DNA from: Bacteroidia bacterium
Lineage (GTDB): Bacteria; Bacteroidota; Bacteroidia; NS11-12g; UBA955
Length of the DNA stretch: 64,000 nucleotides
Assembly: GCA_023228875.1 (NCBI GenBank)
Contig: JALOAG010000002.1
Location: 124,001 to 188,000 of the forward strand
Direction: 5' to 3'
Part shown: positions 51,484-60,169 of the stretch, piece after piece
Layout: every line of letters begins with the position of its first letter
How positions within the stretch are numbered: position 1 is the stretch's first letter
Notes under the pieces: model-generated
Seen by the model: the letters and a program-made list of their open reading frames with translations, nothing else
What the model was told of the DNA's origin: nothing
Databases searched by the model: none
Program-made: the position numbers and the translations under genes

Positions 51484-54400
51484 ATGAGAAAAGGGTTTAT
51501 ATTGTCTCTCATCTGCATGATGGGTTTTTTGCTTTTGTCCATTGACTCCGTTGGGCAAATCTATGGAAACGAGTGGATTAAAAAAGACCAAAGATATTTT
51601 AAAATTAAGATTGCAAAAGAAGGAGTTTATCGTGTGGACTATACTACACTTTCTACAATCTTGTTTCAAAATGGTATTGATTTATCTACAATCAACCCCA
51701 AAAAGATCCAAGTTTTTAATAATGGCGTAGAAATAGCCATCCATCTTAGAGGTGAGGAAGACGGGGTTTTTAATTTCAATGATTTTATTGAGTTTTATGC
51801 CAAACCGAATGACGGAAAATTAGATAGAGAACTTTTTTATACCGACCCTGTCAAAGATCCATTGCATGATATGTCCAGCATGTATGCAGATACATCAGCA
51901 TATTTTATCACTTATCTCGCTAATTCAGCACCACAAAATGGTAAAAGATATTCATTAGAACGCACTCAGAATCTTGGGGTCTATCCGGTAGAATCTTATT
52001 TTAAGTTTACCAATGCTCAGTATTTGAGCGAAACTTATTATTATGGTCATCCGATTATTATTTCTCATGTGGCTCTCTATTATCCGGAATTTACAGAAGC
52101 AGAAGGTTGGGTAGGGAGTAGGTTTGGTTATGCGCCATCTGTGGCTACATTTAGGACTTTGGCGTTGTCAGCACCGGCTCAAAGTGCAGTGGGATTTAAT
52201 CCTATACTTGAGTTCAAAGTAATTTCATCGTCAGAAAATATCGCAATACCAGACCACCATTTGGCTGTGAGTGTTAGTCCTAATAATTTAAGTTTCTCCA
52301 ATGTGTATGATACGCTTACCGATGGTTTTGGTGTGATTCATAAGAATTTAAGTTTTTCAAAATCATTGATTAGCGGCTCAAATACGGCTTATATCAAAAT
52401 GGAAGCTATTAATGTTCCGGGTGTTTCATTACAAGCATTTAACCCTTCTTATGCCAGTTTGCAATATGCCAGAGAGTTTAATATGGTAGGCTTTTCCTTT
52501 CTGAAAGGAGTAATGGAGCCTTCGTTATCAGCCAAGCAGGTTGATTGGTATAATTATGGATTAGCGCAAAAAAATCCTATTGTCTATGATTTGACCAACA
52601 ACCGCAGAATCAATCCTGTCATGGGAGTAGGGCAGACTTTTAGCTATGTCAATCCGCCTCTTGCAACCGAGTCAGATTTTATAGTTTTTGATAGTACAGA
52701 GGTCTCATCAATTACTCAAATTGAGGCGGTGAATTTTGCTGATTTTGATCTTGCAATCAACAATACTACTTTTCTGATAATCACAAGCCAGAAATTAATG
52801 GGCAGCGAAGCCACTGCGTATTTGAATTATCGAAAAACAAGTTATGCTTCCAATATGTACACTGTTCAGCAGTTGTATAATGGATTCAGCTTTGGTATAG
52901 AACATCCGATTGCAATTCGCAGGTTTTTAAAATTTTTGATTGACAAATCTACTTCAACTCATCCTGAATATTTGCTTTTCTTAGGGAGAGGTATTCAACC
53001 GGATTTGTTAAAAAATGCCTCAATGAAACAACTCAATGTTGTGCCTATTATTGGAAGTCCGGCATCTGATATTTTATACTCTTCGGGATTGGGAGGAAAG
53101 AGTTTTACCATACCATATCTTGCCACAGGCAGAATCTCTGTTGATAAACCTGCAGATATTGGTCTTTATTTAGAGAAATTAATCGGACAAGAACAGTCGC
53201 CTAATGCGCAATGGAAAAAGCGAGTCATGCATCTTGGCGGAGGTAATGATGGATCAGAAAGTAAAATCATTAGAAATTACCTTGAATATATTTCAGTATA
53301 TCCTTTGCAGCCGCCCTTTGGAGGTAATGTGCAAGGATATTACAGGAGTGCTGCAGATGTAGCTGTTGAGATTAATATCCGCAATAATTCTATTAAGAAT
53401 ATTAATGATGGTATGAGTCTCATTACATTCTTGGGACACGGTTCTGCAACTGTTTTAGATGTAGATATTGGAGACACTACGGATTATAACAACAAAGGAA
53501 GGTTGCCTGTTATGTATTTTAATGGTTGCAGGGCAGGAAATCCAGCGATTGGGTTTAACAATGGCGGTTTGTTCTATGGTGAAAAAATGGTTAGAGCTAA
53601 AGAAAAAGGTGCTATCATTTTTATTGGACAAAGTTCTGTTTCTGAGCTTGGTACACTTGGAGGACAAATGCGTGCTTTTTATGAAAATATTTTTAATAAA
53701 AACTTTGGTAAGTCAGTGGGGCAGGTATTAAACAAGACGATTGAAGATAATCTCAATTATAACAGCCCTTTATCTCGAATGCATAATACGTTTATCTTCT
53801 TTCAAGGAGATCCTGCATATACTATTTATAACCCGCCTTTGCCTGATTATTTTGTTACCCCTTCCAGTTTGTTTCTTGACCCTGTTAATACAAATGCATT
53901 AAGTGATTCTTTTAGATTGGGCATTGCAGTAGGTAACATAGGCAGATATAACCCTGCGGACTCTTTTAATATTGCCATCAAAAGGACTTGGCCCTCAAAT
54001 GCTAAAATTGAGAACTATATCATACGTGTACCGGCTGTTGCATTTATGGATACCATTTATTTTACTTTTAAGACTAAAGATATTGCAACAACCGGAAACA
54101 ATATTTTTGAAGTAGAATTAAATCCTGAGAAGATCATCATTGAAAGTGACTACTCAAATAATAAAGTCAGTTGGGAGAAATATATAGAGGGTAATGGGAT
54201 TAGTCTTATTTATCCTCGAAGATTTGCTATTCACAATCAAGATGATTCCGTTACATTGGTTGCCCAATCACTGAATTTACTCAAGGTGAATAATCAATTT
54301 ATTTTTGAAATTGATACTACTCCTGAATTTAACAGTCCTTGGCTAAAACGCACCCAACCTGCCATTAATACAGGCAATTTAGCTTCATGGACAGTCCCAA

Positions 54401-56523
54401 TTTTACCTAATGATAGTCAAGTCTATTATTGGCGCGGCAGATTAAACCTGCCAACAAATCAAGGAGGGTTTTGGGAAGAACGTTCCTTTATCTATATCAA
54501 GAATGGACACTCAGGGTGGTCGCAATCTGATTTTCCTCAATTCTACCCCTCATCTCAAACAAACAGAATTATTCTTAATAAAATCAAACAACAATTTGAG
54601 TTTGGCAATACAGAGCGTTTTGTATGGGTGGATACTCGTGTAAATTCACATGCTAATTTAGGAGTGAAGTTTGCCGGATTTTTGTCTCAAGATGTAAACC
54701 CAAAAGCAGACGGAAGTTTTATTGCCGTTTTATTGGATGGGAATACCTTAGAGCAATTTTTGGATGGAAATTTTTACCCCAAATGTTGGATGGGTGCAAC
54801 TTGGCCCCCATTCCAAGCTGCAAAGGAATATGCTTATTATTGTTTTGCCAATAACAGTAGCGGAATAGCAGATTTTAATGCTTTGATTAATGATATCCCT
54901 GCGGGTACGTATGTTGCACTTTTTACCAGATATGATGCACAAATGAACACATGGGGAACCCAACTCAAACAAACGCTCAATATTTTGGGTGCAAACTCAT
55001 TTGAAGGGTATCCTAAAAACCAGGCTTCTTATGTTATGATAGGATGCAAAGGCTGGACTCCAGGAACTGCTTATGAAAATATTTCGCACTTGACAGATAG
55101 TGCAACCATGGGATATGCAGCTATTGAAGGGAAAATTTTAGGTAGATATGACCAGGGTTCATTAACTTCGGAATTGATTGGTCCGGCTACAGAATGGAAT
55201 ACTGCGTATTTTGATTGGAGACCAATGGAAGGGACATCAGGCAGTGCAGATGATATTAAATTCTCAATTTATGGGGTGGATTCAAGCAAAAATACTTTTT
55301 TATTGATGCAAAATATTTCACCGTCAACCGTTGATATTTCTTCAATCAATGCTAATATGTATCCTTATTTGCAACTCAAAGCAGATTTTAAGGATTTGAC
55401 AGATAGAACTGCACCTCAAATCAGACATTGGCTGGTTACTTTTGAAGAAAGACCGGAGGGAACTATTAATACAGCACAACAGTTTACTTTCCATAAAGAT
55501 ACGTTGCAAGAGGGAGATTCTTTTAGAATCAATATTGGATTCCAAAATATCTCATTAAAGGATATGGACAGTGTTCTTTATAACTTCCAAATTGTTGATT
55601 TATCTAATCAGAATGTGTTAATGCAAGTTAGTCAAAAGGGAAACCCGATGAAGCCAACGGAGTTTGTGTTTTTAAATCAAACAATGAGTACAAAAGGGTT
55701 ATCAGGACGCTATGCGGCTAATATTTTCTTTAACCCCGAAATGGCGCAACCGGAAGTTTCATTACTGAATAATTATTTAAGTATCCCATTCTTGGTAGTA
55801 ACCGATAACCTTAATCCTTTATTAGATGTTACTTTTGATGGAAGACATATCATGAATGGCGAGATTGTGTCGCCTAATCCGCTCATATTAATTACCTCTA
55901 AAGATGAGAATAAATTCTTGTTACAAACCGATACAGCCGGATTTGAGGTGTTGTTAAAGGTGCCGGGTTCACAAGTGTTTGCTCCGATTGATTTTACTTC
56001 GGGTGAGTTGACATTTAAACCTGCTCAAGATATTAATAATGTTGCCGCAATTGAGTATAGACCGGTGGATTTAAAAGACGGCAAATACACCATTAAGATC
56101 CAATCGAAAGACATGACGGGCAATCATGCAGGGAAGGAGTATTATGTAATTGATTTTACGGTGGTGAATGAAAGTACTGTAACAAATTTCTACCCTTATC
56201 CTAATCCTTTTACAACCCAAATGAGATTTGTGTTCACTTTGACAGGTAAAGAAGTGCCGGATGATATCAGAATCAAAATCATGACTGTGTCAGGCAGGGT
56301 AGTTAGAGAAATCAATAAAGATGAATTGGGAAATATCAGAATAGGAAATAATATTTCGGAATTTGCTTGGGATGGTACCGACCAGTTTGGTGACAGGTTG
56401 TCCAATGGCGTATATTTGTATCAAGTAACGGTGAAGAATAGGCATGAAGATGTCAAACACCGAGATTCTGCAGGAGACAACAGTTTTATAAAAGGGACAG
56501 GTAAAATCTATCTGTTGCGTTAG
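51484..56523 (+). CDS. PorU2-like type IX secretion sortase (C25 peptidase family)
   Basis: A 1679-aa exported protein. A signal peptide (about residues 1-25) is followed by an N-terminal beta domain (NEWIKKDQRYFKIKIAKEGV). The gingipain-type C25 catalytic domain (about 430-770) has His652 in TFLGHGSATVLD and Cys682 in YFNGCRAGNP. Ig-like modules and several long beta-rich domains follow (about 790-1560). A FlgD-like C-terminal module ends it (about 1585-1679, FYPYPNPFTTQMRF, then DRLSNGVYLYQV). PorU removes the sorting domain and attaches cargo to the surface; this larger paralogue probably does so for a subset. ATG 51484 is preferred over TTG 51466. Confidence 0.87.
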   Translation: MRKGFILSLICMMGFLLLSIDSVGQIYGNEWIKKDQRYFKIKIAKEGVYRVDYTTLSTILFQNGIDLSTINPKKIQVFNNGVEIAIHLRGEEDGVFNFNDFIEFYAKPNDGKLDRELFYTDPVKDPLHDMSSMYADTSAYFITYLANSAPQNGKRYSLERTQNLGVYPVESYFKFTNAQYLSETYYYGHPIIISHVALYYPEFTEAEGWVGSRFGYAPSVATFRTLALSAPAQSAVGFNPILEFKVISSSENIAIPDHHLAVSVSPNNLSFSNVYDTLTDGFGVIHKNLSFSKSLISGSNTAYIKMEAINVPGVSLQAFNPSYASLQYAREFNMVGFSFLKGVMEPSLSAKQVDWYNYGLAQKNPIVYDLTNNRRINPVMGVGQTFSYVNPPLATESDFIVFDSTEVSSITQIEAVNFADFDLAINNTTFLIITSQKLMGSEATAYLNYRKTSYASNMYTVQQLYNGFSFGIEHPIAIRRFLKFLIDKSTSTHPEYLLFLGRGIQPDLLKNASMKQLNVVPIIGSPASDILYSSGLGGKSFTIPYLATGRISVDKPADIGLYLEKLIGQEQSPNAQWKKRVMHLGGGNDGSESKIIRNYLEYISVYPLQPPFGGNVQGYYRSAADVAVEINIRNNSIKNINDGMSLITFLGHGSATVLDVDIGDTTDYNNKGRLPVMYFNGCRAGNPAIGFNNGGLFYGEKMVRAKEKGAIIFIGQSSVSELGTLGGQMRAFYENIFNKNFGKSVGQVLNKTIEDNLNYNSPLSRMHNTFIFFQGDPAYTIYNPPLPDYFVTPSSLFLDPVNTNALSDSFRLGIAVGNIGRYNPADSFNIAIKRTWPSNAKIENYIIRVPAVAFMDTIYFTFKTKDIATTGNNIFEVELNPEKIIIESDYSNNKVSWEKYIEGNGISLIYPRRFAIHNQDDSVTLVAQSLNLLKVNNQFIFEIDTTPEFNSPWLKRTQPAINTGNLASWTVPILPNDSQVYYWRGRLNLPTNQGGFWEERSFIYIKNGHSGWSQSDFPQFYPSSQTNRIILNKIKQQFEFGNTERFVWVDTRVNSHANLGVKFAGFLSQDVNPKADGSFIAVLLDGNTLEQFLDGNFYPKCWMGATWPPFQAAKEYAYYCFANNSSGIADFNALINDIPAGTYVALFTRYDAQMNTWGTQLKQTLNILGANSFEGYPKNQASYVMIGCKGWTPGTAYENISHLTDSATMGYAAIEGKILGRYDQGSLTSELIGPATEWNTAYFDWRPMEGTSGSADDIKFSIYGVDSSKNTFLLMQNISPSTVDISSINANMYPYLQLKADFKDLTDRTAPQIRHWLVTFEERPEGTINTAQQFTFHKDTLQEGDSFRINIGFQNISLKDMDSVLYNFQIVDLSNQNVLMQVSQKGNPMKPTEFVFLNQTMSTKGLSGRYAANIFFNPEMAQPEVSLLNNYLSIPFLVVTDNLNPLLDVTFDGRHIMNGEIVSPNPLILITSKDENKFLLQTDTAGFEVLLKVPGSQVFAPIDFTSGELTFKPAQDINNVAAIEYRPVDLKDGKYTIKIQSKDMTGNHAGKEYYVIDFTVVNESTVTNFYPYPNPFTTQMRFVFTLTGKEVPDDIRIKIMTVSGRVVREINKDELGNIRIGNNISEFAWDGTDQFGDRLSNGVYLYQVTVKNRHEDVKHRDSAGDNSFIKGTGKIYLLR

Positions 56524-56588
56524 AGTTAGGTGTGTTCAACGAGCAATTGCCCTCGTCTATTACTTTTTTGCTTGTGTCATTGATACTA

Positions 56589-56606
56589 AACTCATGAAAA
56601 TGAGTT
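56589..56606 (+). terminator. Hairpin downstream of the PorU2-like gene
   Basis: AACTCAT / ATGAGTT with a GAAA tetraloop, followed on the plus strand by GCGTATTTTTC. A short stem 66 bp past the stop; a plausible but weak intrinsic terminator. Confidence 0.5.
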
Positions 56607-56654
56607 GCGTATTTTTCTTATTTATATTTATTACAAATAATCAAATTCAATCCC

Positions 56655-56662
56655 TAACTTTG
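56655..56662 (+). promoter_or_regulatory. -7 promoter element for the DUF6787-mrp-nifU cluster
   Basis: TAACTTTG (TAnnTTTG), ending 10 nt before the ATG at 56673. Confidence 0.6.
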
Positions 56663-56672
56663 TCCGCTGTAA

Positions 56673-56963
56673 ATGCGTTGGTACGAGAAACTTCAGCAGC
56701 GATGGAAAGTAGATACATTGTGGGATGTAATTGCAATTTTGATAGTGTTTACGTTGACGGGATTTAGTGTAGTTTATTTAAAACATTTGTTTGGAATAGG
56801 TGCTATTTCTCCCATGTATTACAGGATTGCATTTTATATATTGATTCTCTTTTTATACCAGATTGTTCTGCTTTTTTGGGGTTTTATTTTTGGAAAGTTC
56901 AGGTTTTTCTTGGAGTTTGAGAAAAAGATGTTCAGACGCATATTTAAAATGTTTAAGAAATAA
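56673..56963 (+). CDS. DUF6787-like small membrane protein
   Basis: A 96-aa protein: a basic amphipathic start (RWYEKLQQRWKVDTLWDVI), two membrane helices (about residues 19-38 and 50-78) and a Lys/Arg-rich cytoplasmic tail. The RW...W/L pattern and length resemble DUF6787, a Bacteroidota family of unknown function; this is a recollection, not a search result. Its stop codon overlaps the start of mrp (TAATG), so translation is coupled. Confidence 0.7.
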   Translation: MRWYEKLQQRWKVDTLWDVIAILIVFTLTGFSVVYLKHLFGIGAISPMYYRIAFYILILFLYQIVLLFWGFIFGKFRFFLEFEKKMFRRIFKMFKK

Positions 56964-58045
56964 TGACAATGGAGATAACACCTAAAGAAGTTTTGCAGGC
57001 TTTGTCAGTAGTTATTGACCCTGATTTTAAAAAAGATATTGTAACACTTGGTATGGTTCGCCATATTAATATTGAAGGAAATAAGCTTTCTTTTGATTTG
57101 GTCTTAACCACACCTGCTTGTCCGCTTAAGGATATGCTCGAAAAAGGTTGTAGAGATGCAATCAGAGACAGGCTTTCACCTGATTTTATTGTTGATATCA
57201 ATGTTACTTCAGAAGTACGGAAAAATATATTCATGCAAGGAACATTAGATGGCGTAAAGAATGTGATTGCTGTGGCTTCAGGCAAAGGAGGAGTAGGGAA
57301 GTCAACCGTTTCTTTGTCCTTGGCAAAAGTGCTTGCTGAATCCGGTGCTAAAGTAGGGTTGATGGATGCAGATATCTACGGACCCTCTCAGCCTACACTC
57401 ACAGGAACAGAATCGTATAAACCCACTGGAGTTCAAGGCAAAGATAAAAACCTGATGAAAGCCGCAGAAGTCGGAGGTTTGAAAGTGTTTTCAATTGGAT
57501 ATTTGGTAGAGCCCGGTGTTGCGGTCGCTTGGCGTGGACCAATGATGTCAACTGCATTAAGACAATTTGTGAGCGATGTGGCATGGGGTGAGCTGGATTA
57601 TTTAATAATTGACTTGCCTCCTGGTACAGGTGATGCACAATTGACTCTTTGTGCAGCACTGAAAATTACCGGAGTGGTTATCGTTACTACTCCTCAAAAA
57701 GTGGCAATGGTAGATGCAGATAGGGCATTGCAAATGTTTAGAATGAAAGGACTAACTGTACCTATTTTAGGGATTATCGAAAATATGGCATGGTTTGAAA
57801 CACCTGAATTACCAAATCGTAAATTCTATATTTTTGGTGACAGCGCGGCAAAACAGTTGTCTGAACAGTCCGGTGTGCCATTGTTAGGTTCGGTTCCTAT
57901 TATTGAGAATCTTTCGTCAGACCAAAACAAAGGTAGTATTATAGAGAACAATCCTGTATTACCTTACTTTAAAGAGATTGTCGGCAATTTGGTTAGAAAT
58001 TTGGCAATCCAAACTCAACATATTCAAGAAGCACAAACATCTTAA
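56963..58045 (+). CDS. mrp: Mrp/NBP35-family Fe-S cluster carrier ATPase
   Basis: A 360-aa protein. An N-terminal MIP18/DUF59 domain (about residues 5-85, PDFKKDIVTLGMVRHIN) is followed by the deviant-Walker P-loop ATPase: VASGKGGVGKSTVSLSLAKV (about 103-122), MDADIYGPSQPTL (about 134-146) and DYLIIDLPPGTGDAQLTL (about 212-229). It would carry Fe-S clusters to target proteins. The NifU-like scaffold 11 bp downstream supports that role. The CxxC pair of some homologues is not obvious. Confidence 0.94.
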   Translation: MTMEITPKEVLQALSVVIDPDFKKDIVTLGMVRHINIEGNKLSFDLVLTTPACPLKDMLEKGCRDAIRDRLSPDFIVDINVTSEVRKNIFMQGTLDGVKNVIAVASGKGGVGKSTVSLSLAKVLAESGAKVGLMDADIYGPSQPTLTGTESYKPTGVQGKDKNLMKAAEVGGLKVFSIGYLVEPGVAVAWRGPMMSTALRQFVSDVAWGELDYLIIDLPPGTGDAQLTLCAALKITGVVIVTTPQKVAMVDADRALQMFRMKGLTVPILGIIENMAWFETPELPNRKFYIFGDSAAKQLSEQSGVPLLGSVPIIENLSSDQNKGSIIENNPVLPYFKEIVGNLVRNLAIQTQHIQEAQTS

Positions 58046-58056
58046 ATTTATTCACT

Positions 58057-58299
58057 ATGAACAATACAGAACTAATAGCAAAAGTTCAAGAAGCATTAGA
58101 ATCTATCAGACCATTTTTACAAATGGATGGAGGTGATGTCGAATTGGTCAATATTGATACTGATAATAATGCCAACATTAAACTTGTTGGTAATTGTGTG
58201 TCGTGCTCTATGAGTGCTATGACAATGAAAGCAGGTATTGAAGGCGCTATTCGCAAAGTTGCTCCCGAAATTAACAAAGTGGTTGCTGTAAATTTATAG
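58057..58299 (+). CDS. NifU-like Fe-S scaffold protein
   Basis: An 80-aa stand-alone NifU C-terminal domain. ESIRPFLQMDGGDVELVNID and the cluster-binding GNCVSCSMSAMTMK (Cys-x-x-Cys at about residues 48-51) are intact. It binds a [4Fe-4S] cluster between two monomers and hands it on; the preceding mrp gene encodes a likely carrier partner. It is followed after 3 bp by the UbiA-like membrane protein gene. Confidence 0.93.
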   Translation: MNNTELIAKVQEALESIRPFLQMDGGDVELVNIDTDNNANIKLVGNCVSCSMSAMTMKAGIEGAIRKVAPEINKVVAVNL

Positions 58300-58302
58300 C
58301 CT

Positions 58303-59130
58303 TTGCTTATTAAGATTAGCAATATATTGCTGGCGTTATCTGATTTAAGTTTGCCGGTAGTTTTTGGTGGAGCGGTTTGTTTTTCTTTTTTTGCTAATCT
58401 ACATCAGATTGAATATTACTATCCCATTATCTGGATATGCTGTAGCGGCATTTTTGCTATTTATCTGTATGATCATTTAGCAGACCTGAAATCAACTTCC
58501 CAAATAGAGATAGGAGCACCTTTTTGGATTCTATACAGGTTTAAAAAAATTTGGATTGTTGTTTCTGTTTTATCCTTGTTAATCGCATTCTATATTCTAC
58601 TCACTAAAATGCGCTTGGAGTATCTTATGCCTGGCGGTATTGTTGCTTTGTTGGTATTAGGGTATTATCTGTTTAGAAAATTTGCTCCCAAGAAAATTCA
58701 AGGTCAGTTAAAGGAGCTTTGGATTTCATTGGTTGCAACCATGGCATTGGGTGGGATTTCTGCGTGGATTACAACTTCGCAAATTCATTGGATTTTGCTG
58801 ATAAGTTTCTTCTTAATCTGTTTCCAAAATATGTTATTGTTTTCGTGGATTGACTTTGAACATGATGTCATCAATCAAAATTTGACATTGGCGGTCAGTT
58901 CAGGGATTTCGTACTTGGTTTGGATTTTAGATATTGTGTCATTGGTTAATTTGGCAATGTTGGCTGATTTGTGGCATTCAGAAGGATTTTCTTTTGCCAT
59001 TGTGATATTCTTGCTGATGCAACTGCAACTTTTTATTATTAGAATTCTCTGTGAATATAAGGGTACAAAGCGCGTTTATCGCTTCTGGACAGACATGGTT
59101 TTTGTATTACCCTTACTCAGCTTTATTTGA
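58303..59130 (+). CDS. UbiA-like polytopic membrane protein of uncertain function
   Basis: A 275-aa protein with about eight membrane helices. Two acidic loops, LYDHLADLKST (about residues 54-64) and SWIDFEHDVINQNL (about 184-197), sit where UbiA-type prenyltransferases have their two Asp-rich Mg-prenyl-diphosphate motifs, though neither matches the strict consensus. It could be a divergent prenyltransferase or a non-catalytic relative. The start is TTG 58303, with no better codon nearby, and it lies 3 bp after the nifU-like gene, indicating the same operon. Confidence 0.5.
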   Translation: MLIKISNILLALSDLSLPVVFGGAVCFSFFANLHQIEYYYPIIWICCSGIFAIYLYDHLADLKSTSQIEIGAPFWILYRFKKIWIVVSVLSLLIAFYILLTKMRLEYLMPGGIVALLVLGYYLFRKFAPKKIQGQLKELWISLVATMALGGISAWITTSQIHWILLISFFLICFQNMLLFSWIDFEHDVINQNLTLAVSSGISYLVWILDIVSLVNLAMLADLWHSEGFSFAIVIFLLMQLQLFIIRILCEYKGTKRVYRFWTDMVFVLPLLSFI

Positions 59131-59144
59131 AAAGTCAATAAAAA

Positions 59145-59171
59145 CCCTTCACAATGCTTGATTATGAAGGG
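59145..59171 (-). terminator. Intrinsic terminator after the DUF2911 gene
   Basis: Minus strand: CCCTTCA, 13-nt loop, TGAAGGG, then TTTTTATT. A 7-bp stem with a U-rich tail 26 bp past the DUF2911 stop; it may also serve the converging membrane-protein gene. Confidence 0.7.
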
Positions 59172-59196
59172 CTTAAAAAGATTGATTTGCGTTAAA

Positions 59197-60078
59197 TTAT
59201 TTTTTCTTCTTTTTAGGTGCTTTGTAAATAGGTTGGCGCTTAATGTTTTCAATAAAAGTATTTAATTCTGCTACGGCATTGGCTGCGCCCATTTTTTCTG
59301 CATTTGTTTTAGCTGATTCGGCAGTTTCAACTGCTTCGGTGTATAGTTGGTTTTCTGCTTGAATTTTAGCTTTCATGGTTTGAATCCAATATCTGTTTGG
59401 GGTTAACTCATCTGCTTTGTTTATCCATTCAAGCGCTTTTTTCATGTCTTTTTTATTGTTGTAATAATATGAAGCAGCTGAATAATAGGGTCTTGAATCA
59501 TTTGACATTACTTTTTCAATCTGAGCGGTAAGTTCTTTGTCGTAGTCAACATTCACTTGTACACCTACTTTTGTTTTTTCCCAAACAAGGTTTAATTGGA
59601 ATGAATTGTCAGTGATATTATTGATTTCAATAGAAAAAGTTTCGTGTGTTTCTGCAAGGGTTGATACCGGTGCTTTTACTCTAATAATATCATTTGCTTG
59701 TTTGTAATTGCTTGCTCCGGTTACATTTAAATCTTTAGTAATGATAATAGTCCATTCTTTTTCACCGGGAATAGCTAAGAATCCGTATTTGCCTTTGGTT
59801 ACAGGTTGTTCATTAATAGTAACATCTTGACCGAATTCAATGGTAGTAGCTCCATTGGCACCAGTTCTCCATACTTCTCCATAAGGCACAAGACCGCCAA
59901 AAATTACTCTGTTTTTGACACTGGGTCTTGAATACGATAGTTCTACAAATGAGGTTGCAAAGTTTTGTTTAACGGTTGCAGTAGGGCTGGGTTGTGGAAA
60001 GCTGATTTGTTGTGCAGTTGCTGTCTGTCCTAAAGATAGCATGGCTGCGCTTAACATACTGAATACAAATTTTTTCAT
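59197..60078 (-). CDS. Exported DUF2911 protein with helical repeat tail
   Basis: A 293-aa exported protein with a signal peptide (about residues 1-22, ending TATAQQ). The DUF2911 domain (about 25-185) shows VELSYSRPSVKNRVIFGGLV, PYGEVWRTGANGATTIEF and WTIIITKD. The C-terminal hundred residues form TPR-like helices (YYYNNKKDMKKALEWINKAD) ending in a Lys-rich tail. Function is unknown; the family is common in Bacteroidota. It has its own terminator. Confidence 0.85.
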   Translation of the reverse strand: MKKFVFSMLSAAMLSLGQTATAQQISFPQPSPTATVKQNFATSFVELSYSRPSVKNRVIFGGLVPYGEVWRTGANGATTIEFGQDVTINEQPVTKGKYGFLAIPGEKEWTIIITKDLNVTGASNYKQANDIIRVKAPVSTLAETHETFSIEINNITDNSFQLNLVWEKTKVGVQVNVDYDKELTAQIEKVMSNDSRPYYSAASYYYNNKKDMKKALEWINKADELTPNRYWIQTMKAKIQAENQLYTEAVETAESAKTNAEKMGAANAVAELNTFIENIKRQPIYKAPKKKKK

Positions 60079-60169
60079 CGGTTTTTAAATTTTAATTAGG
60101 GCAAATAAAATCAATGTTACCGAATTAATCGCAACATTAAGACGAAACTCTTGAACACAAGGACGTGCG

